Shown here: one piece after another, positions 38,864-47,961 of the stretch
Layout of the letters: each line of letters starts with the position of its first letter
Position numbering within the stretch: position 1 is the stretch's first letter
Source of the DNA: Leucobacter sp. L43
Lineage (GTDB): Bacteria; Actinomycetota; Actinomycetes; Actinomycetales; Microbacteriaceae
NCBI RefSeq assembly: GCF_016597785.1
Contig: NZ_JAENJG010000002.1
Span: 1-64,000, forward strand
Length of the DNA stretch: 64,000 nt
Direction of reading: 5' to 3'
Position numbers and translations under genes: made by a program
Notes under the pieces: model-generated
Seen by the model: only the letters and a program-made list of their open reading frames with translations
The model's database searches: none
What the model was told of the DNA's origin: nothing

Positions 38864-39884
38864 CATACTCTTGGTAACTGCCAGAAAGCCCGGCCTGAGT
38901 CGAATCTCGACCGTGGGCGAGTAGCTGCAAATATTCGTAGATCGCGCTCGCGGTCGGTTGACTAGCTGGGCGCTTGAATCGACTTGGCTGACGAATTGGA
39001 CCAGTAAAGCGGCGAGTTCCCAGGTCCAAATGACCTGTTGGCTGGCGCACCTGACTATCGACTGGCAGTCAGCATTAGCTCAATCTGCTGATCTGAGCCC
39101 GGCGACTGGGCTTCTCGTCGCGACTAAGCACCTTGGTGTTCGTAGTGGGCGATGGTGTCGGCCAAGAGGAGGCTTCCAAGCAACCGGAGCGTAAGGCCCA
39201 CTTCCTCCGGGTGGCTTGGCTGGCCCGTCAGATCCTGGGCGGCAGTTCTCTTGTTCGCGTCGAGAAGGCAGTCGACGATCGGGCTCTCCCGGACGACGAT
39301 CTCGAATGCCTCACCGCCAGCGCCGGTGACCAGGATCAGCGCGTCGATCCCGTAGTCCTGGGTCGTGCGGTGATCTCTACCGGAGCATCCAATATCACGT
39401 CCGCCATCGTCGCGCAAACGACGTTGTCAAGGTGGATCGTGAACAGTTCGCCGATGGGCGAGGGGGCATGCTCGCCACCCTCGACGGCTCGTCCGCAGCG
39501 GCGGCCTCCAGTATCAGCCAGCACGTCGTTGACCGGCGGGCGAACAGCGTGCGCGCTGTTGACTCCAGCGACCCGAGCCTCATCGCCCCGGTCGCGGCCT
39601 CGCTCGCCCGTATCTGAGGCGACAGTTTCGCTGTCTGTCCACGAAGCAAAGCAGCGCGATCGTAGAGTCGCAAACCTAGGTGACACGACGCGCGTGCATC
39701 CCGAAAGCGAAAGTGCCTCGGAACGCTGAAGCGAGTCGGCTGTACTTGACCTGCCGCAATACAGTCTAATGATTCTTGGCATAGCAAACGCATAGCTTTG
39801 CCCTGCGAATCGCCGGTGCTCTGCATCATGCCTAGATGGCGAGAAGCACCGCGCCTACCTACAACTCAACAGGGTGATCCCAAA
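38864..39884. other. About 1 kb without a convincing intact gene at the left end of the island
   Basis: The stretch between the arm-type repeat and the Rhs gene holds only short frames with poor coding character. One minus-strand frame at 39124-39417 may be a gene remnant. The composition differs from both flanks, as expected for decayed mobile DNA. The last part (39871-39880, AGGGTGATCC) is the likely ribosome site for the Rhs gene. Confidence 0.6.
39124..39417 (-). pseudogene. Possible remnant of a Fic/Doc-like gene
   Basis: A 97-codon frame contains ESPIVDCLLDANKRTAAQ, which recalls the H-P-F-x-D-G-N-K-R core of Fic/Doc toxins, though the histidine, phenylalanine and glycine are missing. 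No intact toxin frame or antitoxin can be built around it. This may be a coincidence; the call rests on one short motif. Confidence 0.2.
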
Positions 39885-42800
39885 TTGAAATATTTCAATC
39901 AGCCCGGCGCTCCACTGCGCCGAGCATCGCCGAGCTCCGGGGCTCGGCTGATGACGATGCTGGCAAGCAGCCTCGTGGCTAGCGTCTTCCTGACGCAACT
40001 TACGCCAATCGCAGCACTCGCGACACCAGCGGATCTTCCCGAGCCCGCCGCGGCCGCCGTGCAGGATCGCCCAGAGGAACCATCCTCCGCTGCCATCCCC
40101 GACACTGAGGATGCTGCATTAGCTCCGGACCAGCCCGCAGAAGCCATCGATCCCGAGACGGCTGTTACAACGTCCGACAACGATGCCGTTATCCCCACGC
40201 CCGACGGTGGCCGTTCCTACTTCCAGACTGGCGGCACGCAGGAACTTGACTATCGCACCATGATCAGCTTTGCTGACCTGCCTGACGCTGAAAAGTGCTC
40301 GCACTTCAGCGCCTGGGTACTTGCTACTGACGCTGATGGCAAATCCTCGTGGGCCGATATTGGACCTGACAGTGGTGAGACCGACGCGTTCGGGGAACCG
40401 CTGTACAGCTTGCAGCTCGACGAGACTGGCATGCGCTATCCGGGCGGAGAGCTCACCCTGGCGTACTACGGCAAGAAGTCCAACGGTTTCGAATGCTACG
40501 ACATGGCTGACCCCAAAAGCGCCGACAGCCTCATCGCGTATAAGACAACCACGCTCAACATTGACTGGTCCCGACCAGAAATTCGCGACGTCTACTACAA
40601 AAAGAACCACAACGGCACAAACCAGATTCACTTCGAAGTTGACAAGCATTGGCGGAACTTCGACGGTTTCGCCACTGGCGGTGGTCTAGCCATCTTCAAG
40701 ATCGAGAACTACGGCAACGCGAGAAGCCAAAATGTGAGCACCGCCGGCATGCCATGTATTGCCACCGATGAACCTGACCGCGAAGGCCGCACGTGCTACT
40801 TCAACCGCGCTATTCCTGCTGCTGGCGACGCCATCGGCGTCGCAGCCTTGCCAGCCGGCTACAACCTCGAAACTGTGACCAACTGGCCCCCTGTTGATGC
40901 AATCGACTACGGCGAAATTCTCAGCGCCTATCCCAAAAGCGTTGACGTGGATGCGACCCGGGCTGGCCCCACAGATAGCGCCAACTGCCTGAAGCTCTGT
41001 GCTGGCGATCCGATCGATACCCAGTCCGGCAATTTCTACGAAGAGATTTCCGACCTGCAGATTGATGGACGCATCGGCCTCGAGGTCACCCGTCGCTACG
41101 CGGTCGGGCTACTCGGCACCTCAGGTGCCTTCGGCAACGGCTGGGCGATGAACTACGACATGCACATCGATTCCAACGACTCGAGTAATGCGGCAACCGT
41201 TGTGGAGCCCTCCGGCAACCTCTCCCGCTTCGCCAACAACGCTGGCCAGTACGTTGCTCTCGCTGAGAACCTTCGGGCTGACCTGGCTAAGACTGACAGC
41301 GGCTGGGAGTTCTCCCGCTGGGATGAGAACCTCATTTACGTCTTCGACGAGAAGGGCCAGCTCACCTCGATCAAGGACAACAACCGCAACACTGTCACCG
41401 TCTCCCATGACTCTGACGGGCGTGTTTACTCGGTCTCCGAAGGAGATCGCACGCTGACATTTGCATGGGACGACGAGCTGCTTGCTTCGGTCACCGATCA
41501 CACGGGACGAACCGTCAGCTACGACTACGTCGACGGCAACCTGATTTCCGTCACTGACCCAGGCGGCCACACCGCTGAATACATCTACGATGCACAAGGC
41601 CGCGTCACCGCGATGACTAACGCTACGGGCGATGTCACCGCCAATACCTACGACGAGCAGGGCCGTGTCATTAAGCAGACCCTCCCGAACGGCCAAGTCC
41701 TCGACTTCAGCTACGGGACGCTCAAGTACGAACGGCAGACCAACACTGTCGTCTCCGGCGACGTCATCAAGACCTACGTCTACGACGAGCGCCAACGAAT
41801 TCGGGAGTTCACCGACTCCTCGAACCCGACTGCTGCGTTCTCGCGTGACTATGATCTCGCGAGCAATGTGACCGATGAAGAACTCATCGACGGATCACCT
41901 AAGAGTTACGCTCACACCTACGCTGACGGCAACCTCGTGAAAACCACTGGAAGCACTTTCGGCCGCACCGTCTCATATGAATATGACGACGAGCACCGGC
42001 TGACCGCGACTGTCGACGTCATGGGTATACGGACTGAAACCACTTACGACGACCGTGGAAACGTAACGCAAACCAAAGTCATCCCCACTGACGACAGCGC
42101 TCCGCGTGTCACGTCCTATGAAGTCGATGCCAAAGGTGACGTCACCGCCGTGACTAATCCGCTCGGCGGACGCACGGATCTTGTCTACGACAGCGCTGGC
42201 CAATTGACCTCGCTGACCGATCCAACAGGTGCAATCACCACACACGCCTTCGATGAACTCGGCCAGCTGGCCGAGACCGTGTCGCCAGGTGGCAATGTCG
42301 CTGGCATCACCGCCGAGAAGAAGGCGAAGTTCGCCACCAGCTACGACTACGACTCGGCGGGCAACGTCCTCTCGGTCATCGATGCAGCAGGCACCACGGC
42401 GTACCAGTACGACGCACAAGACAATCCCACGTCGGTCACCGACAACCGGGGCAAGACGAAGAATGCCGTCTACGACGCTGGAGGTAATCCCACAAAGATC
42501 ACCTACCCTGACGGATCTACTGACGAGTTCGCCTACGACCGCGACACTGGCCTTCGCTCGTCGTGGAGGAACCCGCAGGGCTTGGTCACCACGTACGAAT
42601 ACCAGAACGGCACAGTCATCACGACCTTGCCCGACGGTGAAACCAGCACCGTCGAACAGAAAGTGTTGTCCAGCTCGGTCGACACCGTGATTACCGACAG
42701 CAAGTTCCCCGATGGCCACACCGTCACCTCGGAGCGCGCGAGCAGCTTGGACGTCAGCCCCGGAATCGGTCAGCCAAGCCATCAGATCGAGTTCGACAAG

Positions 42801-44300
42801 GCTGGGCGCATGATCGAGGAAACCCATAACAGGAACAGCGTGTTCTATGCGTATGACGGCTTTGGACAGCTGACATCGAGGACTGGCGGCGACCGCGACG
42901 TCTCCTACGAATACGACGCTGCCGGCAACCTCACCAAGACGATCTATGCCGATGGCACCGCAGTGTCCCATGAGACCGACCTGGCCGGGCGAACCACCAA
43001 GATCATCGGCTGGGATGGCGAAGCCTACGACTTCACGCACACCCCGGACGGCCAGATTGACTCGATGTCCTCGAGCAGTGGGCTGGGCTACGCCACCGAG
43101 CACGATGGGCTGCGCCTGTCATCCAAGACCTGGAAGGACGCCTCCGGCGTTGTCCTGAAGAACTTCGGCTACCAGTACGAGGCCTCTGGCCTCATGAGAT
43201 CGGACTCCATCGACGCGACTGAGCGACAGTTCGGCTGGAACGACAACGGCGCTCTGGCAACGATCGATCAGGACAGCATCACCTGGGATGGCCGCCTGCT
43301 CACCGGCACCGGCCAGCGCGAGCTCGCCTACGAGGCAGCTTCCGGGCGACTGGCCCAGTCCGCAGACGGCGACGACACCACTTCGTACGAATACGACGCA
43401 CGGGGAAACCGGACGACAGCCACCGCCGATGGACTGTCGATTGGCTACACCTGGAACGCATTGAACCAGCTGACCAAGGTGGGCGACACCACCTTCGCCT
43501 ACAGTGCCGACGGAATCCGCACGAAGGTCGGCAACGCTGTCCAGGTCTACGACCAAGGACTGAAGCTCTTGTCCGATGGCGAGATGAAGTACCTATGGTC
43601 GCCGGATGGCGCTCTGCTGGCCCAGGCTCCGCTGGAGAGCACTGATCCAAGCCAGACTCAGCAGGCCGTCACCGATGGCATGAACTCGGTCCACGCGGTG
43701 CTCAACCAGGACCTCGCAGTCCTCTCCGAGTACACCTACACCGCATTCGGCGAGCGTTTGCTCACCGCGGGGGCTGATGTGAGCGCCATGGGCTTCACCT
43801 CCGAGCAACACGATGACTCCGGCCTGATCTACCTGCGCTACAGGTACTTGGATCCGACCGTCGGTCAGTTCATCAGTGTGGACCCGCTGATCGGCTCCAC
43901 GCTGGATCCCTATGGCTACGCCAGCGGCAACCCGCTGCAGCTGTCTGATCCGCTGGGGTTGCTCACGATGAAGGAGATCATCGAACCGCTTTATGAGCAC
44001 TCCAGCGAGTGGTCGACGTGGATGGGAGGGCTTTCTTTCTCGAGTCAGTTCATTCCTGGGCTCAAGTCCATGTCGAGCACGTTTGCCATCGCGAGCGTGG
44101 CGTTTGGAGGCATCGCGACCTACAGGAGCTTCAAAGACGGCGACCCATGGGGTGGCATCAAAAACGGCATCGCAACGGCAGTGAGTGGAGCGGCTATTGC
44201 GATTAAGCCTCTAGGAGCGTCGCAACAAGTAACAGACAGCGTGGCGTTGGCGGACAACGCCATCCTCGGAGCGACAGTTCTCGAAAGCGAGGTGTGCTGA
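39885..44300 (+). CDS. Secreted RHS/YD-repeat protein with hydrophobic C-terminal domain
   Basis: A protein of about 1470 residues. A positively charged start is followed by the hydrophobic stretch MLASSLVASVFLTQLTPIAALA, a probable signal peptide. An N-terminal domain of about 330 residues leads to the segment GDPIDTQSGNFYEEISDLQI typical of Rhs shells. More than 20 YD repeats (YDYDSAGNVLSVIDAAG, YEYDDEHRLTATVD) follow. The RHS-associated core is YRYLDPTVGQFISVDPLIG, ending DPLGLL. The last 110 residues are unique, Ser/Gly/Ala-rich and partly hydrophobic, the place where polymorphic toxins carry their effector. TTG at 39885 has the best ribosome site; ATG at 39828 is possible. A membrane protein gene follows at once. 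Confidence 0.88.
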   Translation: MKYFNQPGAPLRRASPSSGARLMTMLASSLVASVFLTQLTPIAALATPADLPEPAAAAVQDRPEEPSSAAIPDTEDAALAPDQPAEAIDPETAVTTSDNDAVIPTPDGGRSYFQTGGTQELDYRTMISFADLPDAEKCSHFSAWVLATDADGKSSWADIGPDSGETDAFGEPLYSLQLDETGMRYPGGELTLAYYGKKSNGFECYDMADPKSADSLIAYKTTTLNIDWSRPEIRDVYYKKNHNGTNQIHFEVDKHWRNFDGFATGGGLAIFKIENYGNARSQNVSTAGMPCIATDEPDREGRTCYFNRAIPAAGDAIGVAALPAGYNLETVTNWPPVDAIDYGEILSAYPKSVDVDATRAGPTDSANCLKLCAGDPIDTQSGNFYEEISDLQIDGRIGLEVTRRYAVGLLGTSGAFGNGWAMNYDMHIDSNDSSNAATVVEPSGNLSRFANNAGQYVALAENLRADLAKTDSGWEFSRWDENLIYVFDEKGQLTSIKDNNRNTVTVSHDSDGRVYSVSEGDRTLTFAWDDELLASVTDHTGRTVSYDYVDGNLISVTDPGGHTAEYIYDAQGRVTAMTNATGDVTANTYDEQGRVIKQTLPNGQVLDFSYGTLKYERQTNTVVSGDVIKTYVYDERQRIREFTDSSNPTAAFSRDYDLASNVTDEELIDGSPKSYAHTYADGNLVKTTGSTFGRTVSYEYDDEHRLTATVDVMGIRTETTYDDRGNVTQTKVIPTDDSAPRVTSYEVDAKGDVTAVTNPLGGRTDLVYDSAGQLTSLTDPTGAITTHAFDELGQLAETVSPGGNVAGITAEKKAKFATSYDYDSAGNVLSVIDAAGTTAYQYDAQDNPTSVTDNRGKTKNAVYDAGGNPTKITYPDGSTDEFAYDRDTGLRSSWRNPQGLVTTYEYQNGTVITTLPDGETSTVEQKVLSSSVDTVITDSKFPDGHTVTSERASSLDVSPGIGQPSHQIEFDKAGRMIEETHNRNSVFYAYDGFGQLTSRTGGDRDVSYEYDAAGNLTKTIYADGTAVSHETDLAGRTTKIIGWDGEAYDFTHTPDGQIDSMSSSSGLGYATEHDGLRLSSKTWKDASGVVLKNFGYQYEASGLMRSDSIDATERQFGWNDNGALATIDQDSITWDGRLLTGTGQRELAYEAASGRLAQSADGDDTTSYEYDARGNRTTATADGLSIGYTWNALNQLTKVGDTTFAYSADGIRTKVGNAVQVYDQGLKLLSDGEMKYLWSPDGALLAQAPLESTDPSQTQQAVTDGMNSVHAVLNQDLAVLSEYTYTAFGERLLTAGADVSAMGFTSEQHDDSGLIYLRYRYLDPTVGQFISVDPLIGSTLDPYGYASGNPLQLSDPLGLLTMKEIIEPLYEHSSEWSTWMGGLSFSSQFIPGLKSMSSTFAIASVAFGGIATYRSFKDGDPWGGIKNGIATAVSGAAIAIKPLGASQQVTDSVALADNAILGATVLESEVC

Positions 44301-44302
44301 TC

Positions 44303-44818
44303 ATGAACAAAATACTGCTCACGTTCGCAGCGATGCCGGTGCACTGGTTCAATCAGAGATACAACGCACCGACATCGCAAGCCTTGGCCCGGCAGTGGCG
44401 TGAACAGCTCCGCGTCCCTAACGCAGAGTTAACCGCCAACGAGAAGCGTCAGCGACTCGTAGCACGCTGTGACACTGTCCAGGCAGTCCGGCGAGGATTC
44501 TTCCTGTGGATTGCGTTGGTGTTCATTGCCTTGGTCGGAGTGCTCGCCCTCGACTCGATCGCTCAGATGCCGCTTACGCAAGCTCTTGCCGATGCTGTGA
44601 CATTCATCTTCCCGATCCCTCTGGGAGCGCTGTTCACCCTCAATTTCAAGTTTGAGGCCGTCCAACGCCAACTGAAGCGATTCGGGAAGCTCGATGGTGT
44701 TCGACAAGCGGCCTACCAGCCATCGAAGCTGGCCAACCCGAGTGACTTCGACTTCATCCTCGGGCTGCCGGTCATGATCTTCTTCTGGATGCTCATCTGG
44801 GTCGGGAGTGGTGCGTAG
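44303..44818 (+). CDS. Small membrane protein downstream of the Rhs gene, possible immunity protein
   Basis: A 171-residue protein with three predicted membrane helices: GFFLWIALVFIALVGVLALD, VTFIFPIPLGALFTLNF and FILGLPVMIFFWMLIWVGSG. A hydrophilic, Arg-rich N-terminal half precedes them. No family is recognised. It starts two bases after the Rhs stop with GAGGTG upstream, so translation is coupled. A cell that secretes an Rhs toxin usually encodes its immunity protein directly downstream, and membrane location would suit a membrane-active toxin; both are inference. A terminator follows, closing a two-gene unit. Confidence 0.75.
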   Translation: MNKILLTFAAMPVHWFNQRYNAPTSQALARQWREQLRVPNAELTANEKRQRLVARCDTVQAVRRGFFLWIALVFIALVGVLALDSIAQMPLTQALADAVTFIFPIPLGALFTLNFKFEAVQRQLKRFGKLDGVRQAAYQPSKLANPSDFDFILGLPVMIFFWMLIWVGSGA

Positions 44819-44852
44819 GGAAACAGCCTGCGTCATCATTCCAGTAGCCGCG

Positions 44853-44895
44853 AAAAGCCTTCTCTGCATCCACACGCAGGGAAGGCTTTTCTTGT
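44853..44895 (+). terminator. Terminator of the Rhs-membrane protein unit
   Basis: A 15-bp stem, AAAAGCCTTCTCTGC (44853-44867) with GCAGGGAAGGCTTTT (44876-44890), has a single G-T pair and an 8-base loop. It is followed by CTTGTCTTT. Confidence 0.88.
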
Positions 44896-44936
44896 CTTTG
44901 ACTACTCGTCGCTCCTGTCGTGTCCCCGACGGCCGC

Positions 44937-44942
44937 TAGGGT
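44937..44942 (+). promoter_or_regulatory. -10 box of the unknown two-gene module
   Basis: TAGGGT ends six bases before the ATG at 44949, consistent with a leaderless transcript. Confidence 0.45.
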
Positions 44943-44948
44943 GAAGCC

Positions 44949-46058
44949 ATGCCACGCGCCTATGGATTCCGCGTCTTCACCGTCGAAGCGTTCATGAACC
45001 GCAAGAAGGATCAGCAGCCGCTGGACTGCTCGTCGTCCTCGAACGTGCGGAACGAGATCGCGGAGCTACTCGAACGCCTCGCTGCCAGGAACACGCTCCG
45101 GTTCCCGCCGAGGGAGCCAGTGGACGGCGAGCCCCAGAGGCCGACTCGCACGGCAACGCTTACCGGCCCCGTAGAGATCAGTTCCGAAGTGATCCACCTC
45201 GAGCTCGCCGTCGGCGAGACCGGTAGCCACGGGTATGCCACGCACGTCGTCGAACCGCCGATGAACATCAAGGATCGGTCCGCCGAGCAGCCCCACCGCA
45301 TCACGCTGGTGTTCTCTCCCGAGAGCGCGTCACGGTTCGTCGTCGTGTGCCAGACCATCCACAAGCGCGACGCCGTGCGCCGGTTCTTCCAGCTGTTGAC
45401 CAACGAGGGCCTGAGGAAGAAGCAGGAGATCCAGGCCGACCAGGAGCGGCAGCGGGAGATCGCGCGTGCCGCGGGGGAGAGACCCCCTTCTGCTGCAGGG
45501 GTGCCCCGGCTGCTCTTCGACTACAAGCAGGCCGCCGACAATGCTTTCCTCGAGGAGATCCTCAGTGGGGCCAAATCCGCTGCGGCGACGTTCACCAGCC
45601 GTGTCGCGTCGAACCGGGGCGGAGCCGCTGATCGCGTTGAACGGACGCTAAAGATCAGTTTGGTCGATGAGAATCAGCGTCAGATCGCTCCGGCTGTCGG
45701 TCGCTCGTGGTGGGGACGCATGCGCGAAGGCCACTCCATCAGCGCCCATGAGGGAGTGTCGGAGGTCTCTGCTTTGCTCGAGCAGGAGCACCTGCTCGCC
45801 GAGGATGAGGGGGACCGCTATGACAAGGTGTCACTCAGTATCAAGAGCGAGGCCAACGAGACGACCACTATCGCCGTGGACACCTTGCGCGACGTGTTCA
45901 CCTACCCGGTGTCCGACGGGGAACCCAGCATCCTCTATTACTACGAGAAGGTTGCTGCCAGGCTGCACACGATCGCGATGCAGGACGGCCTGCATCTCAG
46001 CAGGCTCGATCCGTATGAGGTGGAGGAATGTCTGAGCGCTTCGATCTTCGGCCACTAG
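44949..46058 (+). CDS. Unknown cytosolic protein of a two-gene module
   Basis: A 369-residue protein I do not recognise. It begins MPRAYGFRVFTVEAFMNRKK and has no signal peptide or membrane helix. Features are a segment ITLVFSPESASRFVVVCQTI, then a charged helical stretch (KKQEIQADQERQREIARAAG, about residues 155-185), and a C-terminal half with KISLVDENQRQIAP and YYYEKVAARLHTIAMQD. The overall impression is of a sensor or adaptor with alternating beta and coiled parts. A leaderless promoter precedes it, and a small membrane protein overlaps its end by 31 bases. The pairing resembles membrane-effector defence modules, but no motif proves this. Confidence 0.75.
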   Translation: MPRAYGFRVFTVEAFMNRKKDQQPLDCSSSSNVRNEIAELLERLAARNTLRFPPREPVDGEPQRPTRTATLTGPVEISSEVIHLELAVGETGSHGYATHVVEPPMNIKDRSAEQPHRITLVFSPESASRFVVVCQTIHKRDAVRRFFQLLTNEGLRKKQEIQADQERQREIARAAGERPPSAAGVPRLLFDYKQAADNAFLEEILSGAKSAAATFTSRVASNRGGAADRVERTLKISLVDENQRQIAPAVGRSWWGRMREGHSISAHEGVSEVSALLEQEHLLAEDEGDRYDKVSLSIKSEANETTTIAVDTLRDVFTYPVSDGEPSILYYYEKVAARLHTIAMQDGLHLSRLDPYEVEECLSASIFGH

Positions 46059-46600
46059 TCCGCGGACTCCGCGAAGGGCTCAAGCTCCGCCGTGCTCGCG
46101 CTCAGGACGAGAAGCCGGACCGCTGGACGCGAGTCATCCTCTTCGGCGTTCCGGCAGCCGTGATGATCCTGATGGTCGCGTTTCGCGTCGAACTTACCAA
46201 GGCCGATCAGCTGCTCGCCGGCGCTGCTCTGCTGTCGGCTGCGCTGATCGGTGCCTTCGCCCAGATCGTCACTTGGCGCGAACGGATCCTGCGTCGAAAC
46301 CGCGAGGTCGAGAGGATCAAGGTACGCGCACTCAACGAGGCCGGCGCGCATGTCTTGGCGTCCCTGGTCATGTCGGTCGTGCTCACGGTGTCCGTTTTCG
46401 TCCTCGCCAACCTGGTGCTCGACTGCGCCCCGCTCTACGTGCACGTCATCGCCTGGATCCTGAGCGGTATCAGTGCCGGAAGCTTCGCGTACGTAGCCCT
46501 GTCGCTGGTCATCGTGGCGAACCTGCTCTGGGACGCCTTCGAGCGGGAAGAACACGACATCATTGACGAGAACCCGCCCCAGTTCCCTTCAGCGCTTTGA
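46028..46600 (+). CDS. Four-helix membrane protein of the two-gene module
   Basis: A 190-residue protein with four predicted membrane helices arranged as two hairpins: VILFGVPAAVMILMVAF with LLAGAALLSAALIGAFAQI, then VLASLVMSVVLTVSVFVLAN with AWILSGISAGSFAYVALSL. A basic cytosolic loop (RERILRRNREVERIKVRA) joins them. No catalytic motif is present. It starts inside the preceding gene. A GGAGG lies directly before the ATG, too close for good initiation, so coupling to upstream translation is likely. Compare KwaA-like small membrane proteins in organisation only; no sequence relation can be claimed. Confidence 0.75.
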   Translation: MSERFDLRPLVRGLREGLKLRRARAQDEKPDRWTRVILFGVPAAVMILMVAFRVELTKADQLLAGAALLSAALIGAFAQIVTWRERILRRNREVERIKVRALNEAGAHVLASLVMSVVLTVSVFVLANLVLDCAPLYVHVIAWILSGISAGSFAYVALSLVIVANLLWDAFEREEHDIIDENPPQFPSAL

Positions 46601-46660
46601 GGTCACGGCCCCGTGGCTCGAGCGCCTGGCCCACCTAGCCTGCTGGCCGGAGCCTTTGAA

Positions 46661-46894
46661 TCAGGGTCGCGGCGGAGTGCCGCCCTCGGGCTTCACCTCG
46701 ACCACTAGTCCAAGTGCATCAGCGATTCGACGAAGAGTCTTCACCGATGGCTCCTGACCCAGTTCAATCCGCGACACAGTTGGTCGGGACACTCCAGCTT
46801 GCTTGGCGAGATCACCTTGCGACCAGCCGTGACCGAGGCGAGCAGTCTGGACTGTCTTGCCGAATCCTCGCGCTTCACCAGGCGCGCGGCTCAT
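46661..46894 (-). CDS. XRE family HTH regulator of the restriction locus
   Basis: A 77-residue protein with a single helix-turn-helix: TVQTARLGHGWSQGDLAKQ, then AGVSRPTVSRIELGQEPSVK and LRRIADALGLVVEVKPE, the HipB-like XRE pattern. Its ATG overlaps the stop of the specificity subunit gene by one base, so it is the third gene of the restriction-modification operon. Controller proteins of restriction systems are of this type and size, although they usually precede the methylase gene. Confidence 0.85.
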   Translation of the reverse strand: MSRAPGEARGFGKTVQTARLGHGWSQGDLAKQAGVSRPTVSRIELGQEPSVKTLRRIADALGLVVEVKPEGGTPPRP

Positions 46895-47961
46895 TAGCCA
46901 ACCTCGAGCATGACCAGACGATCGAGAGCCGCATTTCTCTCGGCGATGATGGTTCTCATCGTCGTTTCCATGTACTCCCAATCAGGTTCGCCAGATGAGG
47001 TCGCGGGCAAGAAGACCGTCTCGTCTTGGAAAACTGTTCCATTACGCTTCCACGAAAAGCTGTAGTTATAGCGCTCGACGCTCTTGTCAAGACATGCCAC
47101 AAGGAACAGCCCATTCAACTCATTCAATCGCGGATGGTAACCCAGCTGCAGATCACCGCTACCAACGAACGGGGTTGCCTGATACGTATTGCGACCGACT
47201 CCTCCATTGCCGTTGCAGATCATTGCGATGCAATTGCCCTCACTCGTCAGCGACCCGTCCTCGTCCTGCACACCTCTGACGTAGCCATTGTTGGCATAAC
47301 TCGCTGCGATGTACGGAACATCTCCATCCAAGAACGATCCTGCTCCGGTGCCATTGCCGCGGATAATCTTCGTGAACAAGTCGGTGACTTTGAATTCCAG
47401 CCACTCGGTTGTATCAACAGCGTGGGCGGGTTTGTCGGGCACAGCCGAAAGCACTGCCAAGGCATGCTCCCGTTTATCCATAGTCTCACGCATGAACGTC
47501 TCCATGAACCCCCAGTCAGGCTCGCCGGCGAGCGTGATCGGAAGCCGAACGGTCTCGGCCTTCAGCGTGTCGGCTGAGCGCTTCCAGGCGAAGTTGTACC
47601 CGAATACGTCGACACTCTTGTCGAGGCAAGCAACGAGAAAGAGACCGTTCCAAACGTTTAAGCGCGAGTGATACCCCAGCATTAGTTTCACGCTACCTAC
47701 GAACGGGTCTGCCTGGTAGGTGTTTCGGCCGATGCTGCCGTTGCCGTCGCAAATGAGTGCGATGCAGTTTCCGTCGCTAGTCAGCGAGCCATCAGGGTCC
47801 TCAACATAACGCAATCTGCCATTGTTCAATGTGCTAGTCCCGACATACGGCAGGCTTCCGTCGGCAAGCATGCCCACGTTTCCACACTTGCCGTGCTCCA
47901 TGCGCTCGAAGAAGTCCACGACCCGAAATTCACCCCACGAGCTTGTGTCGATGCGCTTCAC
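46894..47961 (-). CDS. Restriction-modification specificity subunit (S protein) with duplicated halves
   Basis: A 355-residue type I-style specificity protein. The two halves are close copies: both contain DGSLTS(D/E)GNCIA, GRNTYQA, PFVGS, the segment LGYHxRLN and NGLFLVACLDKSV, at about residues 55-115 and 235-300. Each half ends with a helix (FMRETMDKREHALAVL and MRTIIAERNAALDRL) that acts as spacer. Two near-identical target-recognition domains predict a symmetric, inverted-repeat-like bipartite target. The upstream gene encodes a fused nuclease-methylase, and no separate HsdR is present, so the pair resembles BcgI-type systems. Confidence 0.88.
   Translation of the reverse strand: MKRIDTSSWGEFRVVDFFERMEHGKCGNVGMLADGSLPYVGTSTLNNGRLRYVEDPDGSLTSDGNCIALICDGNGSIGRNTYQADPFVGSVKLMLGYHSRLNVWNGLFLVACLDKSVDVFGYNFAWKRSADTLKAETVRLPITLAGEPDWGFMETFMRETMDKREHALAVLSAVPDKPAHAVDTTEWLEFKVTDLFTKIIRGNGTGAGSFLDGDVPYIAASYANNGYVRGVQDEDGSLTSEGNCIAMICNGNGGVGRNTYQATPFVGSGDLQLGYHPRLNELNGLFLVACLDKSVERYNYSFSWKRNGTVFQDETVFLPATSSGEPDWEYMETTMRTIIAERNAALDRLVMLEVG

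Noticed and set aside
44949..46600. Kiwa (KwaA/KwaB) defence system
   Set aside because: The organisation of one membrane and one soluble protein is similar, but I see no sequence resemblance and the gene order differs.
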